Of a DNA stretch of 64,000 nt, positions 9,747-17,881 are shown piece by piece. The notes under the pieces are model-generated. The model searched no databases and had not been told where the DNA came from. It was given only the letters and a program-made list of their open reading frames with translations. Source of the stretch: Nocardioides pini (GTDB lineage Bacteria > Actinomycetota > Actinomycetes > Propionibacteriales > Nocardioidaceae); assembly GCF_026712185.1 (NCBI RefSeq), contig NZ_JAPPUX010000004.1, forward strand, positions 310,001-374,000, read 5' to 3'. Positions within the stretch are counted from its first letter, which is position 1; the number at the start of each line of letters is the position of its first letter. Position numbers and translations under genes: made by a program.

Positions 9747-10654
9747 TCGCTGTGTCCTTCCGAGTCGTTGTCGAGACCCGCCTGCTCCCGGACGAAGCTG
9801 CCGCCGAGCACGGGCTGCTCGGAGGTGTTGCCGGCGTCGGCCAGCTCGAGGAGGTAGGCGTCGTACTCGTCCTGGCTGACGACCTCGACGTTGAAGAGCA
9901 TCCGCGAGTGGGAGACACCGCAGAGCTCGTAGCACTTGCCTGCGTAGGTGCCCTCGACGGTCGGGGTGATCTGGAGCTTGTTGACCCGGCCGGGGATCAC
10001 GTCCATCTTCACGAGGAACGACGGGACGCCGAAGTCGTGGATCACGTCAGGCGAGTGGAGGTTGAACTGGATGTTCTGGTCGACCGGCAGCACGAGCGTC
10101 GGGATGTCGGCACCGGTGCCGGACGTGTAGACGTAGGAGTCGTAGGCGAAGTCGTCCTGGTCGCCCGAGGCGCCGGGGTTCTGCTCACCGACGCCGTAGT
10201 TGAACGTCCACGACCACTGCTGACCGAGCACCTCGACGGTCATGTCGGGGTTGGCGTCGAGGTTGAGCACCTCGTCCTGCACCCGCACGGTGTGGAAGAA
10301 GAACACGACGCACATGAGGACCGGGGCGATCGTGTAGAAGACCTCGAGCGGCAGGTTGTAGCGCGTCTGCCGCGGCACCTCGTCGTCGCTGCGCCGGCGG
10401 AACCTCACCACGACGTAGAAGATCAGGCCCCAGACGATGACGCCGGTCACCATGGCGGCGACCCAGGCCCACTTCCAGAGCTCGTAGGTGTAGGGACCTT
10501 GGGCGCTGGCCCGGTCGGGCATCGCGAGGTTGCGGATCTGGTGCGTGTCGGCCTCGGAACATCCGGCCAGCACCAGCATCGCCGCGCCCAGCAGCGCGAC
10601 CTTCAGGGTGCGCCTCACGGGCGCGCCTGGAAGGTTGGGGACTTGCAGACCCAC
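9743..10654 (-). CDS. ctaC: Cytochrome c oxidase subunit II
   Basis: Carries the CuA centre that receives electrons from cytochrome c. 303 residues: lipoprotein-type signal ending in LAGC (Cys31 from this start), two transmembrane helices (about 57-78 and 95-118), and a cupredoxin domain with the CuA motif [12 protein letters not shown] near residue 240. GTG 10654 has AGAGAGG upstream; an internal GTG at 10618 gives a more ordinary signal peptide and is an alternative. First gene of ctaC-ctaD-ctaF. Confidence 0.94.
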   Translation of the reverse strand: MGLQVPNLPGAPVRRTLKVALLGAAMLVLAGCSEADTHQIRNLAMPDRASAQGPYTYELWKWAWVAAMVTGVIVWGLIFYVVVRFRRRSDDEVPRQTRYNLPLEVFYTIAPVLMCVVFFFHTVRVQDEVLNLDANPDMTVEVLGQQWSWTFNYGVGEQNPGASGDQDDFAYDSYVYTSGTGADIPTLVLPVDQNIQFNLHSPDVIHDFGVPSFLVKMDVIPGRVNKLQITPTVEGTYAGKCYELCGVSHSRMLFNVEVVSQDEYDAYLLELADAGNTSEQPVLGGSFVREQAGLDNDSEGHSE

Positions 10655-10794
10655 TGACGAGCCTCTCTCTCGGTCCTTCTCGACACCACAGAGGGTATCC
10701 CCATCTGGCCGCGCCGTGCGGGGCAGGGTCGGGTGTCGGCGGATCTGCGCAGGTCAGGGTCCGTCCGGCGGCGTCCGGGGGTCCGGGCGTGGCA

Positions 10795-10800
10795 TAAGTT
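10795..10800 (+). promoter_or_regulatory. -10 box TAAGTT of the cysteine desulfurase gene (leaderless)
   Basis: TAAGTT, then 6 nt, then GTG 10807; there is no Shine-Dalgarno sequence before the start. Confidence 0.55.
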
Positions 10801-10806
10801 GCCCTT

Positions 10807-11937
10807 GTGACTGCCCCTCCGGCCCGGTCCGCGGACCTCGACAGCGCGTCCTCGGCGCCGCTGCACCCCGCGGCGCGCGAGGTGCTCCTCGCCGCCCTCG
10901 ACCGCGGGTACGCCGACCCGCGCCGGCTGCACCGCGCCGGTCGCGAGGCACGGCTGCTGCTCGACAACGCGCGCGAGGCCACGGCCGACGCGCTCGGCGT
11001 GCGCCCCGACGAGGTCACCTTCACCCCGAGCGGCACGCACGCCGTCCACCTGGGGCTGCTCGGGCTGCTGCGCGGCTCGCGACGCGGGAGCCGCGTCGTG
11101 GACTCCCCCGTCGAGCACTCGGCCGTGCGCCACGCGGTGGCGTGGGGTGCCGACGGCGGCACCGAGGTGCGCGTCGACCGGTCCGGGCGCGTCGACGCAG
11201 CCGGCCTCGTCGAGGGCGCCCGCTCCGCGGACGTCGCGCTCGTCGCCCTGCAGACCGCCAACCACGAGGTCGGCACCCTCCAGCCGGTCGACGGGCTCCA
11301 GCTGCCCGACGACGTCCCGCTCTTCACCGACGCGTGCGCCTCGATGGGCCGGCTGCCCCTGCCCGACGGGTGGGCAGCAGCCGCGGGGTCCGCCCACAAG
11401 TGGGGCGGGCCCGCCGGGGTCGGGGTGCTGCTCGTCCGCAAGCGGGCCCGGTGGCGCAACCCGTTCCCCGGCGACGACCGCGTCGACGAGCGCTCGACCG
11501 GCTTCGAGAACGTTCCCGCCGTCCTCGCGGCGGCGGCCTCGCTGCAGGCGGTGGTGGCCGAGCGCGACGAGGTCGGCACGCGCCAGCACGGGCTCGTGGA
11601 CGTCGTACGCCGCCGGGTGGCCGCGGAGGTGCCCGACGTGGAGGTCGTCGGCGACCCCGACCGCCGCCTGCCGCACCTCGTGACCTTCTCCTGCCTCTAC
11701 GTCGACGGCGAGGCGCTGGTCACCGAGCTGGACCGGCGTGGCTTCGGCATCGCCAGCGGCTCGGCGTGCACGGCCTCGACCCTGACCCCGAGCCACGTCC
11801 TCGAGGCGATGGGCGTCCTGACCCACGGCAACGTGCGGCTCTCGCTGCAGCGTGACGCCACGCGCGCCGAGGTGGACGCCTTCTGCGACGCCCTGCGCGG
11901 CGTCGTCGCCGAGATCCGCTCGCGGGTGGGCCTGTGA
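10807..11937 (+). CDS. Cysteine desulfurase family protein (NifS/IscS-like)
   Basis: PLP enzyme of aminotransferase class V expected to take sulfur from cysteine as a protein persulfide. 376 residues. The PLP-stacking His is likely His104 (VEHSAV), the Schiff-base Lys is Lys198 (SAHKWGGP), and the persulfide Cys is Cys321 in SGSACTAST. The GTG start follows a TAAGTT box at leaderless spacing. It overlaps the tusA-like gene by GTGA, which strongly suggests sulfur is handed to that protein. Not an SUF-operon SufS: no sufBCD genes are near. Confidence 0.88.
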   Translation: MTAPPARSADLDSASSAPLHPAAREVLLAALDRGYADPRRLHRAGREARLLLDNAREATADALGVRPDEVTFTPSGTHAVHLGLLGLLRGSRRGSRVVDSPVEHSAVRHAVAWGADGGTEVRVDRSGRVDAAGLVEGARSADVALVALQTANHEVGTLQPVDGLQLPDDVPLFTDACASMGRLPLPDGWAAAAGSAHKWGGPAGVGVLLVRKRARWRNPFPGDDRVDERSTGFENVPAVLAAAASLQAVVAERDEVGTRQHGLVDVVRRRVAAEVPDVEVVGDPDRRLPHLVTFSCLYVDGEALVTELDRRGFGIASGSACTASTLTPSHVLEAMGVLTHGNVRLSLQRDATRAEVDAFCDALRGVVAEIRSRVGL

Positions 11938-12176
11938 CGGCGTACGACGTCGCCCTCGAGCTCGACTGCCGCGAGCTGCCGTGCCCGATGCCGGTCATCG
12001 AGCTCGCCCGCCACCTCGGCGACGTCGAGGTCGGCGAGCTGCTGGCGGTGGTCGCCCGCGACCCGGCCGCGGCCGTCGACGTACCGGCGTGGTGCCGGAT
12101 GAAGGAACAGGACTTCGTCGGCGCGGACGCCGCCGACGACGGCGTGGCGCGCTACGTCGTGCGACGCCTCGGCTGA
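11934..12176 (+). CDS. TusA-family sulfurtransferase
   Basis: 80-residue sulfur carrier of the TusA/SirA fold. The conserved CPMP motif at 17-20 supplies the active Cys17 in the usual position near the N terminus. The gene is coupled to the cysteine desulfurase through a 4-bp overlap, so I infer a persulfide relay. Downstream acceptor (tRNA thiolation, molybdenum cofactor, other) cannot be read from the window. Confidence 0.87.
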   Translation: MTAYDVALELDCRELPCPMPVIELARHLGDVEVGELLAVVARDPAAAVDVPAWCRMKEQDFVGADAADDGVARYVVRRLG

Positions 12177-12190
12177 CGTCGTGACGCCCG

Positions 12191-12252
12191 CCGGTCAGGG
12201 CCGGTCAGGGCCGGTCAGGGCCGGATCAGGGCCGGTCAGGGCCGGTCAGGGG
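12191..12252. repeat. Tandem 10-bp GC-rich repeat (CCGGTCAGGG)
   Basis: Three exact copies of CCGGTCAGGG (12191-12220), one 11-bp variant with an extra A, then two more copies. It fills the gap between the convergent tusA-like and adoK genes, and the last copy supplies the adoK stop codon (TCA at 12246-12248). Confidence 0.85.
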
Positions 12253-13232
12253 CGGATGGTGCGCAGGTGCGGCTCGAAGTCGGCCGCCGCCTCGGCGCCG
12301 TAGGTCGACGCGCAGCGCTCGAGGAAGGCAGCGCGGGAGATCTCGTACTCCTGGGTGCCGACCTTCTCGACCACGTGGACGGCCAGGAGGCAGCCCAGCT
12401 GGGCGGCGCGCTCGTGGCCGAGGCCCCAGGTGAGGGCGGCGAGGAAGCCGGCGCGGAAGGCGTCGCCGACACCGGTCGGCTCGACCTTCTCGATCTCAGG
12501 GACGGCGCCGACGACGACGGACTCCTCGCCCTTGCGGTCGATCCGGACGCCGTCCGGGCCGAGGGTGACCACCCACGTGCCGACACGGGAGAGGATCTCG
12601 TCGCGGTCCCAGCCCGTCTTCTGCGTGATCAGGCTGGCCTCGTACTCGTTGGAGAACAGGATGTCCGCGCCGTCGATGAGGGGCCGGATCAGGTCACCGT
12701 CACCGAACGCCAGCTGCTGCGAGGGGTCGGCGAGGAAGCGGTAGCCGCGCTGACGGCACTCGTCGGTGTGGCGCAGCATCCCGTCGGGGTCGTCCGGGCC
12801 GATGATCACGTAGTCGGGCTCACCGACGCGGTCCACGATGGGCTTGAGCTCGATCTCGCGCGACTCGCTCATCGCGCCGGCGTAGAAGCTCGCGATCTGC
12901 GCGTGCGCGGTGTCGTTGGTGCACACGAAGCGAGCGGTGTGGCGCGTCTCGGAGACGTGCACCGAGTCGCAGTCGACGTTGTGGCGCTCCAGCCACGAGC
13001 GGTACTCGGCGAAGTCCTCGCCGACCGCCCCGACGAGCACCGGGCGCAGGCCCAGGTTGCCCAGGCCGAAGCAGATGTTGGCGGCGCAGCCACCGCGTCG
13101 TACCTCCAGGTCCTCGACGAGGAAGGACACCGAGAGCTTGTCGAGCTGGTCCACCACCAGGCTGTCGGCGAACTTGCCCGGGAAGGACATCAGGTGGTCG
13201 GTCGCGATGGATCCGGCAACGAGGAGGGACAC
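12246..13232 (-). CDS. adoK: PfkB-family carbohydrate kinase, probable adenosine kinase
   Basis: Sugar/nucleoside kinase expected to phosphorylate adenosine with ATP in purine salvage. 328 residues: N-terminal GSIATDHLM, substrate-binding RRGGCAANICFGL (about 45-57), and C-terminal GVGDAFRAGF with the catalytic Asp of the anion hole. Placement between the cta/qcr genes and erpA/glycerate kinase matches mycobacterial AdoK (Rv2202c), and the sequence reads like that family rather than ribokinase. GTG 13232 follows TAGTGT at 7 nt. Substrate is inferred from family and synteny. Confidence 0.85.
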   Translation of the reverse strand: MSLLVAGSIATDHLMSFPGKFADSLVVDQLDKLSVSFLVEDLEVRRGGCAANICFGLGNLGLRPVLVGAVGEDFAEYRSWLERHNVDCDSVHVSETRHTARFVCTNDTAHAQIASFYAGAMSESREIELKPIVDRVGEPDYVIIGPDDPDGMLRHTDECRQRGYRFLADPSQQLAFGDGDLIRPLIDGADILFSNEYEASLITQKTGWDRDEILSRVGTWVVTLGPDGVRIDRKGEESVVVGAVPEIEKVEPTGVGDAFRAGFLAALTWGLGHERAAQLGCLLAVHVVEKVGTQEYEISRAAFLERCASTYGAEAAADFEPHLRTIRP

Positions 13233-13239
13233 GCCGCGG

Positions 13240-13245
13240 ACACTA
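13240..13245 (-). promoter_or_regulatory. -10 box TAGTGT of adoK (leaderless)
   Basis: TAGTGT on the minus strand, 7 nt, then GTG 13232. It faces the TAGCGT box of the next gene only about 40 bp away, forming a compact divergent promoter. Confidence 0.5.
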
Positions 13246-13282
13246 CCCCGCGGTACGGCTCGGGATACGCATCAGTAGCCAA

Positions 13283-13288
13283 TAGCGT
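13283..13288 (+). promoter_or_regulatory. -10 box TAGCGT of the 84-aa gene (leaderless)
   Basis: TAGCGT, 7 nt, ATG 13296; no ribosome-binding site. Confidence 0.5.
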
Positions 13289-13295
13289 CGACTCC

Positions 13296-13550
13296 ATGAC
13301 GACGCCCCGACGCCCCGCGCCCCTCTTCAGCGACGAGCTGGGCACCCCAGCCGAGATGGCCGCCGACGGCCGCGCGACGAGCCGCAACCTCGGTCTCCAG
13401 AGCCGCCTCGAGCGCGCCGCCCGTGCCGCTGTCACGCCGGCACCGAGCCTCCGCTTCGACGACTACCCGGCCGAGGTCGGCAAGCGCGAGATCCGGGTCT
13501 CCGACGCCGCGGCCCGCATCGCCAACGCGCTCCACCTGCACCTCGACTGA
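13296..13550 (+). CDS. Small hypothetical protein, 84 aa
   Basis: I do not recognise this family. The 84-residue product is soluble, begins MTTPRRPAPLFSDELGTP, is rich in Ala and Arg, and has no membrane segment, Cys pair or signal peptide. A leaderless-type promoter precedes ATG 13296 and a strong hairpin terminator follows 18 bp after the stop, so it looks like a complete one-gene transcription unit rather than a shadow frame. It is divergent from adoK and convergent with the erpA-like gene. Confidence 0.65.
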   Translation: MTTPRRPAPLFSDELGTPAEMAADGRATSRNLGLQSRLERAARAAVTPAPSLRFDDYPAEVGKREIRVSDAAARIANALHLHLD

Positions 13551-13567
13551 CCGCACCCGAGCACGAC

Positions 13568-13599
13568 GAAGGGCCCCAGCCTGTCGGCTGGGGCCCTTC
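13568..13599. terminator. Bidirectional hairpin terminator
   Basis: 14-bp perfect stem GAAGGGCCCCAGCC/GGCTGGGGCCCTTC with loop TGTC, between the convergent 84-aa gene and the erpA-like gene. Confidence 0.85.
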
Positions 13600-13608
13600 G
13601 TGCGTGGA

Positions 13609-13968
13609 TCAGTGGAAGCTGTCGCCGCAGGCGCAAGAGCCCGTGGCGTTGGGGTTGTCGATCGTGAACCCCTGCTTCTCGATGGTGTCGACGAAGTCGA
13701 TCTCGGCACCGTTGAGATAGGGGACGCTCATCCGGTCGACGACCACGGTCACGCCGTCGAAGTCGGTGGTCACGTCGCCGTCGAGGGTGCGCTCGTCGAA
13801 GAAGAGCTGGTAGCGGAGGCCCGAGCAGCCACCCGGCTGCACGGAGATCCGCAGGGCGAGGTCGTCACGACCCTCCTGCTCAAGGAGGCTCTTCACCTTG
13901 CCGGCGGCGACAGCGGAGAGGTTGATCTGGTCGGTGCGGCGCTCAGTGGTCTCGACCTGCTCGGTCAT
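13609..13968 (-). CDS. erpA: HesB/IscA-family iron-sulfur insertion protein (ErpA-like)
   Basis: A-type carrier delivering Fe-S clusters to apoproteins. 119 residues with all three conserved cysteines: Cys48 in PGGCSGLRY and Cys112/Cys114 in the C-terminal GSCACGDSF. Start ATG 13968 has GGAG 8 nt upstream; a longer frame is open but begins in repeat DNA. In mycobacteria the homologue (Rv2204c) lies directly beside glycerate kinase; here the two are separated by an inserted gene and repeats. Assignment as ErpA rather than another A-type carrier is by length and context. Confidence 0.9.
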   Translation of the reverse strand: MTEQVETTERRTDQINLSAVAAGKVKSLLEQEGRDDLALRISVQPGGCSGLRYQLFFDERTLDGDVTTDFDGVTVVVDRMSVPYLNGAEIDFVDTIEKQGFTIDNPNATGSCACGDSFH

Positions 13969-14071
13969 CTCATCACTCCAGAAGTCTCGGGTACTGCTTG
14001 CCTCAATGGTCGCACACCGAGGGTTATTCCCCGGGGTCGCGGACGCTCGGTGCTGGGAACCGCCCGGCGAG

Positions 14072-14126
14072 GGTGGCGGCACATTGCGCCTCCGGGTGCG
14101 CGTCGAGGCCCATCTGCCGCCACCTT
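14072..14126. repeat. Inverted-repeat element A, family 1
   Basis: Left arm GGTGGCGGCACATTGCG at 14072 and right arm ATCTGCCGCCACCTT ending at 14126; 12 of 13 core positions pair, the mismatch being the C/G-variable position. Lies between erpA and the AbiEi-like gene. Confidence 0.8.
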
Positions 14127-14145
14127 CCACACGGGCGCCGGCGCG

Positions 14146-14198
14146 GGTGGCGGCAGATTGCTCGCGGACCGACTCGCGGGGCGCGATCTGCCGCCACC
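14146..14198. repeat. Inverted-repeat element B, family 1
   Basis: Arms GGTGGCGGCAGATTGC (14146-14161) and GCGATCTGCCGCCACC (14183-14198), 15 of 16 positions complementary. It ends 1 nt before the stop codon of the AbiEi-like gene. Confidence 0.85.
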
Positions 14199-14199
14199 T

Positions 14200-15159
14200 T
14201 CACGGGGTACGTCGACGGGGTGGCGCCGCGGGGATCCGACCGAGGAACGCGACCCTCCCTGCTGGGGTGAACAGTGAGTCCCGGAGTAGTCGGTGCCACT
14301 CCCGTATCCGTGCAGGATCGTGCTCCCGCCCCAGCGATCGATCCGCGTCCTCGAGGATCGTCACCGCCCGGAGGAGGACGTCGCCGCCCGTGTAGCCGCG
14401 CCGCACGAACCCCTGCCGATCGACTCGGCGGTCGCGTCGCCGGTCCCGGACCCGCCGGGACGCCTTCTCGTGCTCGTCTCCGTCGTACTCGTGGAGGGCG
14501 TTCGTCCCGACGACCCACAGATCTGCCTCGGCCACGACGAACCCGTCGGCGTCGACCAGCGCCCACTGCGGCTCCACCTCGATGTCGCACACGACGTGCA
14601 GGAGTCGGAGCAGGGACTCCCACAGCGACTCGGCTCGACCATCCACCCATGGCAGGGCCGCTCGCAGCCGCCGGCTCCCTGGGCGCCGAGTGGTCGCGAT
14701 CGCCTCCAGCTCCTTCAGCGAGACCAGCTCGAGGTGTATCGCGGCGTCGATCAGCGCGACCAGGTCCACGAATCCCACCCAGCGTGCGGCTGCGACGAAC
14801 GCCTCGGGCAGCGTTGCCAGACGGAGTCCACGTACGACGACGTGCTCGACCGGTCGGATGTGGCGGCTCGTGTGCACTCCACTTCGCATCGGCCGTGGAT
14901 CATCCTTCGCCAGCGCGAAGAAGACAGGACATTCGTCGGGCAACGCAGGTAGCGGCACGCCGTGGACCTCGAGCGCCGTCAGCCCGGTGAAGCAGCCGAT
15001 GTCCGTCATCAGCAGCTGCCACCCGGACAGGTCGTCCTCCGCCCAGGCCGGCGGATGCTCAGCCGGCGCCGGCTCGCTCGCCGGCCGGTGGACGCCGTAC
15101 GTCACACCCGCCCACGCCGCTCCTCGACGGTGCCCTCTGACTGCCTCGACCTCTCCCAT
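14200..15159 (-). CDS. AbiEi-type / DUF559-like protein (orphan)
   Basis: 319 residues. The N-terminal two thirds resemble the actinobacterial AbiEi-like proteins usually called type IV antitoxin or transcriptional regulator homologues. The C-terminal part has the spacing of a DUF559/Vsr-type PD-(D/E)XK fold: a Glu in AESLWESLL, DLWV, then EYDGDEHE and RDRRRD near residues 235-255. No toxin partner (AbiEii) is adjacent. The start ATG 15159 is uncertain; the open frame continues upstream through a repeat. Repeats of one family lie at both ends, and the gene interrupts an erpA-glycerate kinase pair that is adjacent in mycobacteria, suggesting acquisition. Confidence 0.7.
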   Translation of the reverse strand: MGEVEAVRGHRRGAAWAGVTYGVHRPASEPAPAEHPPAWAEDDLSGWQLLMTDIGCFTGLTALEVHGVPLPALPDECPVFFALAKDDPRPMRSGVHTSRHIRPVEHVVVRGLRLATLPEAFVAAARWVGFVDLVALIDAAIHLELVSLKELEAIATTRRPGSRRLRAALPWVDGRAESLWESLLRLLHVVCDIEVEPQWALVDADGFVVAEADLWVVGTNALHEYDGDEHEKASRRVRDRRRDRRVDRQGFVRRGYTGGDVLLRAVTILEDADRSLGREHDPARIREWHRLLRDSLFTPAGRVAFLGRIPAAPPRRRTP

Positions 15160-15270
15160 GTCCCGAGGGTCACGGCTGGCCGCCCGGCCGTCGCGCGGAC
15201 GCAACCGAGCCTGTGGACATCGGTCCGGAGGGCCGCGCTGTGGACCAGTGTTGGCTCCGGTGCCGCCCTT

Positions 15271-15325
15271 GGGTGGCGGCACATTGCGCGATCTGGCCCG
15301 TCGACCACGCAATGTGCCGCCACCC
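15271..15325. repeat. Inverted-repeat element C, family 1
   Basis: Perfect 18-bp arms GGGTGGCGGCACATTGCG (15271-15288) and complement (15308-15325) around a 19-nt centre. It lies upstream of the AbiEi-like gene, in the roughly 265-bp gap before glycerate kinase, which otherwise shows nothing I can name. Confidence 0.88.
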
Positions 15326-15425
15326 TCACACCACCGCCCGCCGCACCCTGGCGGCGTACGACAACCAGCCGGGGCATCCGATGTCGCAAGCCGCCACCCT
15401 CGGCGGCGTCGGAAGCGGAGCCGCG

Positions 15426-16508
15426 TCAGCGCGACCAGGTGCGGGCGACGCGGGCGGCGAGGTCGGCGAGGGCGTCGGCGGGGGCACCGAAGGCGCGCTC
15501 CTCCCCCACGAGGTCGACGAGGGAGTACGCCGACTCGATGCCGAGGGCGCGCATCTCGCGCGAGCCGACCAGCACCTGCCCGGCGAGGGCGATGCAGGGG
15601 CGCAGGGCCTCCGAGGCGACGGCGGCCACGCCGTAGGGCACCTTGCCTGCCCGGCTCGAGAAGTCGAAGGCGCCCTCACCCGTCACGACCAGGTCGGCCG
15701 CGCGGGCCCGGTCGGCCAACGACACGGCGGACGCAACGAGCCCGATGCCCGGCTCCCGGCGGGCGCCGAGGACGAGGAGGGCGTAGCCGATGCCGCCGGC
15801 GGCGCCGGCGCCCTTCTCGAGGGACGTACGGCGGTCGGTGGCCGCAGCCAAGGTCTCCAGCCACCCGTCCACCTCGGCGATCCGGTCCTCGGCGACGCCC
15901 TTCTGCGGGCCGAAGGTCTTGGTGGCCCCGAAGAGCCCGGTCAGGGGGTTGTCCACGTCGCTCGCCGCGACGAGCGTGACGCTCGCCAGGCGCGAGCGTG
16001 CCGCGGACAGGTCGACCGTCGTCACGGACGCCAGCGGGCCGGCCCCGCCGTCGAGCACGCCGTCGGCCCGCGCCCCGAGGGCGGCCAGGACGCCCGCACC
16101 TCCGTCGTTGGTGCCGGTGCCGCCCAGGCCGACCACGACGGTCGTGGCGCCGCCGTCGACCGCGGCCAGCAGCAGCTCCCCCACGCCCGCGCTCGAGGCG
16201 GTCTCGACCGGCCCCGAGACCAGGTGCAGGCCGGCGGCCTGCGCGCTCTCGACGTACGCCGTCGTGCCCACCCGCAGCACCACCGCGGGCACCGGGTCAC
16301 CGTGCGGCCCGCGGACCGTCACCGCGTCGAGCGACCCGCCGAGGGCCGCGTGGAGGACGTCGACGAAGCCGGGGCCGCCGTCGGCCATCGGGGCGAGGTC
16401 GAGCTCGTCGTCCGGTGCGTGCCGGCGCCAGCCGGCCGCGACCGCTTCCGCGGCCTGCACCGCGGTGAGGGTGCCGGCGAACTTGTCGGGAGCGATCAGC
16501 ACGCGCAT
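15426..16508 (-). CDS. Glycerate kinase
   Basis: Phosphorylates D-glycerate with ATP, feeding glycolysis from glyoxylate or serine breakdown. 360 residues, the usual length for the GlxK/GarK family. Family landmarks are the N-terminal APDKFAGTLTA, the MADGGPG motif (about 42-48), GLGGTGTNDGGAG in the middle, and VVTGEGAFDFSSRAGK near the C terminus. ATG 16508 is the natural start; a divergent SRPBCC gene begins about 40 bp away. The homologue Rv2205c holds the same place in M. tuberculosis. Confidence 0.92.
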   Translation of the reverse strand: MRVLIAPDKFAGTLTAVQAAEAVAAGWRRHAPDDELDLAPMADGGPGFVDVLHAALGGSLDAVTVRGPHGDPVPAVVLRVGTTAYVESAQAAGLHLVSGPVETASSAGVGELLLAAVDGGATTVVVGLGGTGTNDGGAGVLAALGARADGVLDGGAGPLASVTTVDLSAARSRLASVTLVAASDVDNPLTGLFGATKTFGPQKGVAEDRIAEVDGWLETLAAATDRRTSLEKGAGAAGGIGYALLVLGARREPGIGLVASAVSLADRARAADLVVTGEGAFDFSSRAGKVPYGVAAVASEALRPCIALAGQVLVGSREMRALGIESAYSLVDLVGEERAFGAPADALADLAARVARTWSR

Positions 16509-16537
16509 GGGTGCATCCTTGCAGCGGGGGCGTCGGG

Positions 16538-16543
16538 CATGCT
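16538..16543 (+). promoter_or_regulatory. -10-like box CATGCT before the SRPBCC gene
   Basis: CATGCT, 6 nt, ATG 16550. It differs from TANNNT at the first base; the identical box at the same spacing precedes the GlgC-like gene. Confidence 0.35.
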
Positions 16544-16549
16544 TGTCGC

Positions 16550-16969
16550 ATGAGCCTGGACCCCATCGTCGCCGAGATCACGGTCCCGGTGACCCCGACC
16601 GAGGCCTTCGTCGGCTTCACGGCCCAGATGGGCGAGTGGTGGGACCCCCTCCTCAGCCCCGAACCGGCCACCTTCACCGGCATCGCCATCGACCCCAACG
16701 GCCCGGTGGCCTCGGTGCACGGCGACGAGCAGTACGTCTGGGGCAAGGTCACGAAGTGGGACCCGATCGGCCACTACACCCAGGAGTTCTGGCTCGGCCA
16801 CGCCGAGGCGGAGCCGACCACCCTCGACGTGAGCTTCACCGACGCGGACGGCGGCGGCACCCTGGTGCACCTCGAGCACGGCGGCTGGGCCGACGGCAGC
16901 GACGAGGTCCGCGCCACGTACACCCACTGGGAAGACCTGCTGCGCCGCTACGCCTCGCACGTGTCGTGA
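16550..16969 (+). CDS. SRPBCC-domain protein (AHSA1-like)
   Basis: 139-residue helix-grip protein. The N-terminal strand EITVPVTPTEAFVGFT, the WWDPLL motif and a C-terminal amphipathic helix (THWEDLLRRYASHV) are typical of the Activator-of-Hsp90 homologue 1-like branch of SRPBCC proteins, which bind hydrophobic ligands. No catalytic residues can be named. A longer frame starts at 16511 but ATG 16550 fits the family N terminus. The stop overlaps the next gene by GTGA, so it is expressed together with the acetyltransferase. Confidence 0.82.
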   Translation: MSLDPIVAEITVPVTPTEAFVGFTAQMGEWWDPLLSPEPATFTGIAIDPNGPVASVHGDEQYVWGKVTKWDPIGHYTQEFWLGHAEAEPTTLDVSFTDADGGGTLVHLEHGGWADGSDEVRATYTHWEDLLRRYASHVS

Positions 16970-17853
16970 CCGTGCCGGTCGTCCGGCCGATGCGCGAGGA
17001 GGACCTCGAGGCGTTCGCCGAGATCACCGCGACCTCCTACCACGAGGTCGACACCCGCACCCACCAGCGCGCCTGGCCCGATCCCGTACGACGTCCCGCC
17101 GCCCGCAACGGCCACTGGATCCGGCGGACGCAGCAGGCGCTGGTCACCGACCCGGGCGGCTGCTGGGTGGCCGAGGTCGACGGTGAGGTCGTCGGGGGCG
17201 CGGTGTCGCGGGTGCGCGAGCTGATGTGGATCCTGGCGTCGTTCGCCGTCCGGCCGGAGCACCAGGGCCACGGCATCGGCTCCGAGCTGATGGCGGCGGC
17301 CCTGCACCACGGCCGGGGGTGCCTGCGCGGGATGTTCGCCGCCAGCGCCGACCCCGGTGCCGTACGTCGCTACCGGCTCGCCGGCTTCGACCTCCACCCG
17401 CAGATGATGCTCACCGGCGTGGTCGACCGCAGCGCGATCCCGGTGGTGGACCGCGTCCGCGAGGGCACGGCCGGTGACGTCGACCTGATGAACTCGGTCG
17501 ACCGCCGCACCCGGGGCGCGGCCCACCTCGGCGACCACGACCTGCTGCTCGCCCAGTTCAGGCTGGTCGTCACCGACCACTCCACCGGGTCCGGCTACGC
17601 CTACGTCGACGACGACGGAGCGCCGGTGCTCGTGGCCGCCACCAATCGGCGTACGGCGTCGGGGCTCATGTGGGAGGCGCTGGCGTCCTCGGAGCCCGGC
17701 GCGCAGGTCGCGGTCCACCACGTCACGGCGGCCAACGCGTGGGCGCTCGACGTCGGGCTCGCGGCCCGGATGGCGATCTACACCAACGGCTACCTGTGCC
17801 TGCGCGGGATGAAGCCGCCGGCGCCGTACCTCCACCACGGCTCTCTGCTCTAG
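16966..17853 (+). CDS. GNAT-family N-acetyltransferase, two-domain
   Basis: 295 residues. The N-terminal domain carries a clear acetyl-CoA loop RPEHQGHGIGSEL (about residues 92-104) of the RxxGxG/A type; the second half (about 155-295) looks like a degenerate GNAT domain ending in TNGYLCLRGMKPP. GTG 16966 overlaps the SRPBCC stop. Substrate unknown. The protein is soluble and has no signal peptide. Confidence 0.85.
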   Translation: MTVPVVRPMREEDLEAFAEITATSYHEVDTRTHQRAWPDPVRRPAARNGHWIRRTQQALVTDPGGCWVAEVDGEVVGGAVSRVRELMWILASFAVRPEHQGHGIGSELMAAALHHGRGCLRGMFAASADPGAVRRYRLAGFDLHPQMMLTGVVDRSAIPVVDRVREGTAGDVDLMNSVDRRTRGAAHLGDHDLLLAQFRLVVTDHSTGSGYAYVDDDGAPVLVAATNRRTASGLMWEALASSEPGAQVAVHHVTAANAWALDVGLAARMAIYTNGYLCLRGMKPPAPYLHHGSLL

Positions 17854-17881
17854 CGCGGGCCCGGTGCCCCGGGGGGCGGGT

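Noticed and set aside
15160..15312. N-terminal extension of the AbiEi-like protein
   Set aside because: The added residues are encoded by repeat element C and include RNVPPP-type strings seen from other repeat copies; ATG 15159 preferred.
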